A stretch of 64,000 bases of DNA, from positions 1-64,000 of the forward strand of contig NZ_CDBY01000057.1 in NCBI RefSeq assembly GCF_000820125.1, in the 5' to 3' direction. The position numbers and the translations under genes are program-made. Position 1 is the first letter of the stretch; each line of letters starts with the position of its first letter. Below the pieces are notes generated by a model. It was not told the DNA's origin, ran no database searches, and worked only from the letters and a program-made list of their open reading frames with translations. Below, piece by piece: positions 56,519 through 64,000 of this stretch. This DNA is from Aeromonas simiae. GTDB taxonomy: Bacteria > Pseudomonadota > Gammaproteobacteria > Enterobacterales > Aeromonadaceae.

Positions 56519-57112
56519 ATGATAGTTCGCCACACATGGCGCCGTATCACGCAGGGTATGCTGCTGCTTCCCCTGCTCTTTTCGCTCACCGGCTGCGGGG
56601 TCAACACCATCCCCGAGCTCGACGAACAGGTCAAGGCAAGCTGGGGTCAGGTCGAGAACCAGTACCAGCGCCGCGCCGATCTCATCCCCAACCTGGTGGC
56701 CACCGTGCAGGGCTATGCCAAGCACGAGCAGGAGACCCTCAAGGCGGTCACCGACGCGCGCGCCCGGGTGGGCAGCATTCAGGTCAATGATCCGTCCCAG
56801 CTCCAGGCCTATGATCAGGCCCAGACCCAACTCTCCAGCGCCCTCTCGCGCCTGATGGTGGTGGCCGAGCGCTATCCCGATCTCAAGGCCGATCAGCAGT
56901 TTCTCACCTTGCAGGCCCAATTGGAGGGCACCGAGAACCGCATCAGCGTGGCCCGCCGTGACTACATCGAGTCGGTGCGCCGCTTCAACACCGAGATCCG
57001 CACCTTTCCGGGGGTGATCTGGTCCAAACTGCTCTATTCCGATCTCGAGGCCAAGCCGAGCTTTAGCGCCAAACCGGGCAGCGAAGAGGCGCCCAAGGTG
57101 AGCTTCCAATGA
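56519..57112 (+). CDS. lemA: LemA family lipoprotein
   Basis: 197 aa. N-terminal signal with lipobox LTGC near residue 24. Helical LemA body: NTIPELDEQVKASWGQVENQYQRRADLIPNLVATVQGYA and TENRISVARRDYIESVRRFNTEIRTFPGVIW. AAGGAG precedes ATG 56519. LemA proteins often pair with TPM-domain proteins; here two follow, the first overlapping by four nt. Confidence 0.88.
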   Translation: MIVRHTWRRITQGMLLLPLLFSLTGCGVNTIPELDEQVKASWGQVENQYQRRADLIPNLVATVQGYAKHEQETLKAVTDARARVGSIQVNDPSQLQAYDQAQTQLSSALSRLMVVAERYPDLKADQQFLTLQAQLEGTENRISVARRDYIESVRRFNTEIRTFPGVIWSKLLYSDLEAKPSFSAKPGSEEAPKVSFQ

Positions 57113-57849
57113 GCGCGGTTCCCCGACCTTGGTGGCTCCTGCTGTGGCTATGGGCACTGGCCCTGCAGGCAGCTCCCCCATTCCCGGCCCTGAGTGGCCG
57201 GGTGGTCGACGAGGCCCAACTACTTGATCCCAGCCAGCGTGAGAGTGAAACGCGCCGCCTGGCCGCCTTCGAGCAGGCCAGCGGTATCCAGCTGGTGGTG
57301 GTCACCCTCCCCTCATTGCAGGAGATGCCCATCGAAGAGTTGGGTTACCAGCTGGGACGCCACTGGGGCATAGGTCAGAAAGGCCAAGACAATGGCCTGC
57401 TGCTGATCATCGCCCCCCGTGAGCGCAAGGTGCGCATTGAGGTCGGTTATGGCTTGGAAGGCACTCTGCCCGACGCCATCGCCGCCAACATCATCCAGCG
57501 CCGTATCCTGCCCCAATTTCGCCAGGGCGACTTTGCCAGCGGCATCGACGCCGGCGTCACCGCCATCATCCAGGCCCTCGAGGGTCAGTACCAGCCGGTG
57601 CAATCCCAGCGCGACGACAAAGACCGCGGTTTCTGGCTGTTTGTGCTGATGGTCATCATCATGATCCTGCTGCACACCTTCCGCGGTGGGCGGGGTGGCG
57701 GCGGAGGTAAAGGGGGGCGCGGTGGTCGCAACGGCTTCTACGTGGGCGGCGGCAGCGGTCTCTCCGGCGGCTTTGGCGGCCCCCGTAGTGGCGGCTTTCG
57801 CGGCGGCGGCGGTAGTTTTGGCGGTGGCGGTGCCTCCGGCGGTTGGTAA
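57109..57849 (+). CDS. TPM-domain protein with Gly-rich tail (YgcG-like)
   Basis: 246 aa. Signal peptide 1-22; TPM domain (about 27-155) with VVDEAQLLDP, IQLVVVTLPSLQEMPIEELGYQLGRHWGIGQKGQDNGLLLIIAPRERKVRIEVGYGLEGTLPDA; a transmembrane helix near 178-194 (FWLFVLMVIIMILLHTF); then a low-complexity Gly/Ser tail. The ATGA overlap with lemA shows an operon. TPM proteins may bind metal or act in photosystem/membrane repair; the role here is unknown. Confidence 0.88.
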   Translation: MSAVPRPWWLLLWLWALALQAAPPFPALSGRVVDEAQLLDPSQRESETRRLAAFEQASGIQLVVVTLPSLQEMPIEELGYQLGRHWGIGQKGQDNGLLLIIAPRERKVRIEVGYGLEGTLPDAIAANIIQRRILPQFRQGDFASGIDAGVTAIIQALEGQYQPVQSQRDDKDRGFWLFVLMVIIMILLHTFRGGRGGGGGKGGRGGRNGFYVGGGSGLSGGFGGPRSGGFRGGGGSFGGGGASGGW

Positions 57850-57864
57850 TTCAAGGAACAGAGC

Positions 57865-58482
57865 ATGATTTCCAAGCAATTTTTTCACACTCTCAACACC
57901 CGGGTGCGCAAGGCCGAGCAGGCCACCGACGCCGAGCTGGTCACCGTGCTGGCCCCCGCCAGCGACGGCTATCGCTTCATCCCGACCCTGTGGGCCGCCC
58001 TGCTGGCCATGCTCACCCCGCTGCTGGTGCACGAGCTGGGGTTCTGGATGGCCTGGCACGAGATCCTCATGGTGCAGTGGGCCGTCTGGCTGCTGCTCAC
58101 CCTGCTGTTTCAGTGGACCCCCATCAAGATGCGGCTGGTGCCCGCCTCGGTGAAGCGCCACCGCGCCTCCTTGATGGCCCGCCTGCAATTTATCGAGCAG
58201 GGGCTGCACCGCACCCGGGATCGCCTCGGCGTGCTTATCTTCGTCTCGGTGGCTGAACACTATGTGGAGATCCTGGCCGACGACGGCGTGGCCCAACACA
58301 TCGAAGATCACGTCTGGCAGGAGCTGATCGACGACTTTGTCGAGCAGGTGCGGCGCGGCAAGGTGGAAGAGGGCTTCGTCGAGTGCGTGCAGCGCACCGG
58401 CGAGATCTTGGCGGATGTCTTCCCCCCCACCCATGAGCGCAACGAACTTTCCGACGATCTGGTGGTACTGGATCAGCCGTGA
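57865..58482 (+). CDS. second TPM-domain membrane protein
   Basis: 205 aa. N-terminal VRKAEQATDAELVTVLAP resembles the TPM start; two transmembrane helices near 46-96; then a soluble part with RTRDRLGVLIFVSVAEHYVEILADDGVA (TPM core) and a Asp/Glu-rich C terminus. 15 nt after the first TPM gene, same strand, so lemA-TPM-TPM form one operon. The two hydrophobic segments insert into the TPM domain, which is a common arrangement for this partner protein. Confidence 0.82.
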   Translation: MISKQFFHTLNTRVRKAEQATDAELVTVLAPASDGYRFIPTLWAALLAMLTPLLVHELGFWMAWHEILMVQWAVWLLLTLLFQWTPIKMRLVPASVKRHRASLMARLQFIEQGLHRTRDRLGVLIFVSVAEHYVEILADDGVAQHIEDHVWQELIDDFVEQVRRGKVEEGFVECVQRTGEILADVFPPTHERNELSDDLVVLDQP

Positions 58483-58556
58483 GGCGAGAAAAACGCCAAC
58501 CGCTGCTCACCCCATGAGCAAATGAAAAACAGCATGAAAAATAAGGGGAAAAAGTG

Positions 58557-58585
58557 TTGACCACCGCGCACCTTTCCCCTAAATT
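58557..58585 (+). promoter_or_regulatory. promoter of tRNA-Ser
   Basis: TTGACC (58557-58562), 17-nt spacer, TAAATT (58580-58585), then GC-rich ACGCCCCG. Start about 60 nt before the tRNA, leaving a 5' leader for processing. Confidence 0.72.
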
Positions 58586-58651
58586 ACGCCCCGTTCCGAC
58601 GCACAGCGCGGCAGCGTGGAGTTTGCCCACGTTAACAACAATCGACAATTT

Positions 58652-58739
58652 GGTGAGGTGTCCGAGTGGCTGAAGGAGCACGCCTGGAAAGTGTGTATAC
58701 GGCAACGTATCGAGGGTTCGAATCCCTCCCTCACCGCCA
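58652..58739 (+). tRNA. tRNA-Ser (GGA)
   Basis: 88 nt with a long class II variable arm, anticodon GGA in loop CTGGAAA, acceptor GGTGAGG / CCTCACC, discriminator G and encoded CCA. It reads UCC/UCU. The CRISPR locus begins about 50 nt downstream of its 3' end. Confidence 0.96.
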
Positions 58740-58745
58740 AATGAT

Positions 58746-58781
58746 AAGCCCAAGCAATTCAATTGCTTGGGCTTTTTCTTA
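58746..58781 (+). terminator. terminator of tRNA-Ser
   Basis: AGCCCAAGCAATT / AATTGCTTGGGCT stem of 13 bp with one-base loop and TTTTT tail. It shields the CRISPR array from reading in the plus direction. Confidence 0.93.
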
Positions 58782-58790
58782 TGCACTGCG

Positions 58791-61445
58791 AGTAGCATCC
58801 CTGCAAATGCGGGGAACAGGGATTGAGCTTGTTCCCCAGCACCGTCGCACCCGGTTCATCCCCGCGGACGCGGGGAACAGACCAGAAAACAGCAACGAGC
58901 CGAAATAATGCCCGGTTCATCCCCGCGGACGCGGGGAACAGGGCATTCATGCCAAGCTGAGTGTCCTTGTTCTGCGGTTCATCCCCGCGGACGCGGGGAA
59001 CAGGTCTACGGTCAGCCCTGAAATGGTGCTGCCGGCGGTTCATCCCCGCGGACGCGGGGAACAGGAATGCCCAGAAACTGGCTGACGCACAGACAGCGGT
59101 TCATCCCCGCGGACGCGGGGAACAGTCGCTGCTTTTCCTTAGTGGTCGCACCAGATCCGGTTCATCCCCGCGGACGCGGGGAACAGTTGAGCAGACCAGA
59201 CGCCATTTCCGGATAGACCGGTTCATCCCCGCGGACGCGGGGAACAGATCTGGCAGATTGGCAGTCAGGCACGTTTCTTCGGTTCATCCCCGCGGACGCG
59301 GGGAACAGGAAGCTGAGTTGTCGTCAGCCCATGAGCAGGCCGGTTCATCCCCGCGGACGCGGGGAACAGATCAAGAAAACCCGATCACATTAACAGTACA
59401 GCGGTTCATCCCCGCGGACGCGGGGAACAGGCAGGCTCCAGCAGGGCGTCAAACATCGCGGCCGGTTCATCCCCGCGGACGCGGGGAACAGGCCTTAATC
59501 ATCACTGTGTCGCAGTAGCTGCCCGGTTCATCCCCGCGGACGCGGGGAACAGCCACCAAGTCGAGCATTAAAGACACCGAGGTTCGGTTCATCCCCGCGG
59601 ACGCGGGGAACAGGTCAGTACCCAATTTGCCTCGTCGATCTGCGGCGGTTCATCCCCGCGGACGCGGGGAACAGCGAATAACGAACTCCGAGCCGTTCCG
59701 CCTTGACGGTTCATCCCCGCGGACGCGGGGAACAGTGCTCCAGCCAGGCGAGGAACTCCTGTTCGGACGGTTCATCCCCGCGGACGCGGGGAACAGGGTC
59801 TCCCCAGTAGCGAGCAATGCGGGTTTTACGGTTCATCCCCGCGGACGCGGGGAACAGAGTTATTGCCAGAGCTCCAAGGGGGAAACCCCCGGTTCATCCC
59901 CGCGGACGCGGGGAACAGCATTAGAGGTTGCCTACCATCTCATAATGCAACGGTTCATCCCCGCGGACGCGGGGAACAGGGATTCAACTTGTTCCCCAGC
60001 ACCGCCGGTCCCGGTTCATCCCCGCGGACGCGGGGAACAGTTCCTCTTACTTGCTGATCTCTCGAACCCGCGCGGTTCATCCCCGCGGACGCGGGGAACA
60101 GGTGCAGTTCTGCGTGATTGCCGTTGTCAGACACGGTTCATCCCCGCGGACGCGGGGAACAGCACTTTGGCACTCGCCTCCCGCATCATCAGCTCGGTTC
60201 ATCCCCGCGGACGCGGGGAACAGGACTGATGATAGAACCCATATACAGATCACGATCGGTTCATCCCCGCGGACGCGGGGAACAGCGCTATCGGTACACC
60301 ACTCGGTACACCACGAACGGTTCATCCCCGCGGACGCGGGGAACAGTGGCGGCAACTCCGACACTAAAAGTGTTATTGCGGTTCATCCCCGCGGACGCGG
60401 GGAACAGGGCGACGTTGGATAGGGTCTTGTGCCAGCCCACGGTTCATCCCCGCGGACGCGGGGAACAGTAACGATCCTCACTCTCGTCCCACAGAACCCG
60501 CGGTTCATCCCCGCGGACGCGGGGAACAGCTGATCGCACTGGGCGGTATCCGCCGCCTCTACGGTTCATCCCCGCGGACGCGGGGAACAGCCGAAGGCTA
60601 TGATAGCGACCGTGATCAATTTCGGTTCATCCCCGCGGACGCGGGGAACAGGTCAGAAGTAGCGTTTTATTTGATAGACGCATACGGTTCATCCCCGCGG
60701 ACGCGGGGAACAGTAATGATGATCTTTCCGTGTTGGGTTATCAGGCGGTTCATCCCCGCGGACGCGGGGAACAGCTCGATGATAGTTGCTGGATGAAATG
60801 TTGATTCGGTTCATCCCCGCGGACGCGGGGAACAGCAGTTCCACACCATGCCCAGCGACTGCCGGTGCGGTTCATCCCCGCGGACGCGGGGAACAGTTCA
60901 CGTATCCGGCGGGTCAGGGGGGCGATATCGGTTCATCCCCGCGGACGCGGGGAACAGAACGTAATCGTCCAGCACGATCCGCGTTTGAGCGGTTCATCCC
61001 CGCGGACGCGGGGAACAGGGCATATCAACCCCCGATCATCTGCTCGACGACGGTTCATCCCCGCGGACGCGGGGAACAGTTGCAGTGCGCCGATAATGCG
61101 GATGGCACCACCGGTTCATCCCCGCGGACGCGGGGAACAGGATGGCGATACTGTCGGCCTGCTGACATGGCGCGGTTCATCCCCGCGGACGCGGGGAACA
61201 GTATGGTTTTGATTTGCGAGAACATCGTCTCTCCGGTTCATCCCCGCGGACGCGGGGAACAGGCGGGCGAGTTCGGTGACCAGGCATTTGACATCGGTTC
61301 ATCCCCGCGGACGCGGGGAACAGGACCTCATCATCGGCCATCCTGACTACCACCACGGTTCATCCCCGCGGACGCGGGGAACAGGCGACATAAGAAGAAG
61401 GGGCGGCTTGCTCAGGCGGTTCATCCCCGCGGACGCGGGGAACAG
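58791..61445 (-). CRISPR. type I-E CRISPR array: 44 repeats, 43 spacers
   Basis: The 29-nt repeat begins CGGTTCATCCCCGCGGACGC and ends GGGGAACAG on the plus strand (canonical repeats from 58852). In crRNA sense (minus strand) it begins CTGTTCCCCGC and ends ATGAACCG, matching the I-E 5' handle. Period is 61 nt. Forty spacers are 32 nt and three are 33 nt (before the repeats ending at 59003, 60285 and 60713). All repeats look identical except the leftmost (58791-58819), which differs at several bases. That decay marks the leader-distal, oldest end. The array is read leftward from the leader at 61446. Confidence 0.98.
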
Positions 61446-61525
61446 TCTTAACGGATATTATTGATTTCAATGGCTTTTTCCAACAATAAAAAAGCCACCG
61501 ACTAATCCAGATTGTTAATGAACGA

Positions 61526-61529
<4 letters not shown>
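61446..61529 (-). promoter_or_regulatory. CRISPR leader with array promoter
   Basis: AT-rich stretch between cas2 and the first repeat. On the minus strand TTGGAA (61478-61483), 17 nt, then TAATAT (61455-61460) places the start at the leader-repeat junction. Near the junction AATCAATAATATCC resembles the IHF-binding part of the E. coli I-E leader, although only the WATCAA half matches IHF consensus. GGCTTTTT (61472-61479) and AAAAAGCC (61488-61496 region) form an inverted repeat in the middle. Confidence 0.78.
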
Positions 61530-62736
<1,207 letters not shown>

Positions 62737-62737
<1 letters not shown>

Positions 62738-63348
62738 CAGGCTCTCCCCAGTGAAAGCAAGCCACAGCCCAGAGATTTGGCCGGGCCTATTCCCCCCTGT
62801 AGCGCCACCAGCAGGGCCTGGGGGTCGTTCACTCTCAAATAGCCCTCGAAGATCGCCGTCAGCACACTGAGGCGACTATCGCCCTTGCGCCCCTGCTGCA
62901 TGGTCGAGCCACTGACCAGCGCCTGAAGCGGGGTAAAACCATGGCGCTCGCCCTGGCGGGCGAGCCAGGCCAACTGCTCCTCCTCGCGGCACAGTCCCCG
63001 GCGCTTGCCATCCCGGGTCACGGTCGGGTTGGCTTGCAGACGAAAGCGATAGGTGTGTTCTGGCTCGAGCCACTGCTCGGGCGCAATGCACTTCTCCTGT
63101 ACCTCCCCTTGCAGGTAATACGGCAGCTCGCGCAGCGGCCCCCAGTTACCTGCGGTTTGCGACTGCACCAGCAACTGGGGTTGTTGCCAGTTGGCCATCG
63201 GCTCAAGGCGCCACAAGAAGCGCGCTGGCGCCGTCTGCTCGTCAGGGGCGAAGGCCCTGGCCAGGGTGCGATGCAGTTCGTAGGGATTGGCCAGATCCCG
63301 GCGCGCCTCGCGACTTCTGGGGTTGAGGATCAGTTTGCTCAGGAACAT
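62737..63348 (-). CDS. cas6e: crRNA-processing endonuclease Cas6e
   Basis: 203 aa. Cuts each repeat below its stem-loop to leave the 8-nt 5' handle. Family start MFLSKLILNPRSREARRDLANPYELHRTLARAF holds the catalytic His near 26; the Gly-rich end GGIGPAKSLGCGLLSL near 190 binds RNA. Repeat hairpin CCCCGCG / CGCGGGG fits it. AGGAGG precedes ATG 63348, inside the end of cas5e. Confidence 0.95.
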
Positions 63349-63986
63349 GGCGCCTCCTGCGGCTCCAATGGCAATGTGGTGACAAAACGCGGCCCGAAGC
63401 GGCGTTCAGCAAAAGGGGCGATAGGTTGATCGAGGCGTACCGCCCCTTCGCTGGCCTCCAGCAGCAGGCGGCGCACCTGCCGGCCCGCCCCGTCGCTCAA
63501 CTCGGGGTAGTCGCTCAACGCAGCGATCAGAGCACACTCTTGCAGGCCATCGGGCAGATAGACCGGTGGCGAAGGCAGGCAGCCCTTACGGCCCAAGCTA
63601 AGAGGCCAATGGGGCCTCTTCAGCGCTTGGTGGATCTGAGTCAGCAGGAGACTATCGCCTTCCAAACCAACCAGAAAGGCGGCGTCACTCAGGTAGTAGC
63701 GGGGGCTGACCACAGTGCGTTTCAGATCCACCTTGCCCGCTGCGTTGATGACCCCGGTCGCCGTCTGATAGTCGCGCAGCACCACCCCTTCCCTGTCCAC
63801 CCGCACCCCCATGGTGAGGGCGGCGAGATCGTCGACCGGCTCGCTGCGATCCCGCCCCAAGGCGGCGCAGATAAGACCCAGCACCCCCGACTTGGAGGGC
63901 TCGAGCTGAGTGTCGCGCTCATCGAAGCGGCTGGTGGTCCCCCAAGATTGCAGGGGCCCCTGCAGCCGCAGTAGCAGTGTCGGCAT
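63339..63986 (-). CDS. cas5e: Cascade subunit Cas5e
   Basis: 215 aa. MPTLLLRLQGPLQSWGTTSRFDERDTQLEPSKSGVLGLICAALGRDR is the standard Cas5 start; it caps the crRNA 5' handle in Cascade. Overlaps cas6e by ten nt. GGAGG precedes ATG 63986. Confidence 0.95.
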   Translation of the reverse strand: MPTLLLRLQGPLQSWGTTSRFDERDTQLEPSKSGVLGLICAALGRDRSEPVDDLAALTMGVRVDREGVVLRDYQTATGVINAAGKVDLKRTVVSPRYYLSDAAFLVGLEGDSLLLTQIHQALKRPHWPLSLGRKGCLPSPPVYLPDGLQECALIAALSDYPELSDGAGRQVRRLLLEASEGAVRLDQPIAPFAERRFGPRFVTTLPLEPQEAPCS

Positions 63987-63987
63987 C

Positions 63988-64000
63988 TTACTCCTCCCAT
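63988..64000 (-). CDS. cas7e: 3' end of cas7e (partial)
   Basis: The last codons, TGG GAG GAG TAA on the minus strand (63988-63999), immediately precede cas5e, exactly where cas7e ends in I-E operons. Most of the gene lies beyond the window. Identification rests on position only. Confidence 0.5.

Noticed and set aside
58961-61464. Apparent proteins of repeating GSSPRTRGT / VHPRGRGEQ / RFIPADAGN through the array
   Set aside because: These are the CRISPR repeat read in three frames; a 61-nt period shifts the frame by one base each unit. They are a well-known false annotation.

Overview
The window looks like a chromosome segment of an Aeromonas-type gammaproteobacterium. The DNA is visibly GC-rich. 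Gene products resemble Escherichia coli and Vibrio proteins closely, and several blocks keep the gammaproteobacterial order: aat-bpt-infA / clpA-clpS-cspD, pdxB-usg-fimV-truA-accD-folC-dedD, nagD-asnB, and ribC next to norM. Genus is an inference from content and style; I could not run a search.

Layout. 1-303: initiator tRNA. 0.3-14.3 kb: glgX, a membrane protein, the OLD-type ATPase ybjD, AraC and LysR regulators around an EamA transporter, yfcA, tapT, ddl, an iron/2-oxoglutarate oxygenase, glutathione peroxidase and rhlE. 14.3-26.1 kb: small acidic DUF440 proteins on either side of mtgA, a DUF1289/CWC zinc-type protein with cvfB, a UPF0149 protein, MarR, azoR, an internally deleted EamA transporter remnant, purT, hxpB, ribC, yaeP and norM. 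26.2-26.7 kb: five tandem tRNA-Val(GAC) genes. 26.8-30.1 kb: yccA, yccS, tusE. 30.2-38.5 kb: a long minus-strand block from pdxB to dedD (vitamin B6, pole/pilus landmark FimV, tRNA pseudouridine, acetyl-CoA carboxylase, folate, division). 38.6-50.6 kb: pgpB, trxB, a two-receiver diguanylate cyclase, the N-degron set (aat, bpt, clpS, clpA), infA, cspD, lpxM, nagD. 50.9-58.5 kb: asnB, a periplasmic thioredoxin-like protein, an HTH regulator, ydhF, an RRM protein, mepA and a lemA-TPM-TPM operon.

58.65-64.0 kb: tRNA-Ser(GGA) with its terminator, then immediately a type I-E CRISPR-Cas locus. The array has 44 repeats and 43 spacers on a 61-nt period, is transcribed leftward from an AT-rich leader, and is followed to the right by cas2, cas1, cas6e, cas5e and the last codons of cas7e. 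The interference genes cas7e, cas11, cas8e and cas3 should lie beyond the right edge. Forty-three repeats look identical and only the leader-distal one is degenerate, so the array looks well kept.

Functional themes. Aat and Bpt add leucine-type residues to protein N termini, ClpS delivers such proteins to ClpA, and all four genes sit together with infA and cspD. MtgA, Ddl, MepA, LpxM and PgpB act on the envelope. Most of the window is ordinary core genome. The best leads are: two CRISPR spacers that are diverged copies of one target in the same register, with three of five differences in the seed; the leader architecture; the paired DUF440 genes; and the A-B-C-A-B tRNA-Val block. I did not find a convincing wholly new system. 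Outside the tRNA cluster (26069-26841) and the CRISPR array, no stretch longer than about 300 bases lacks a gene.
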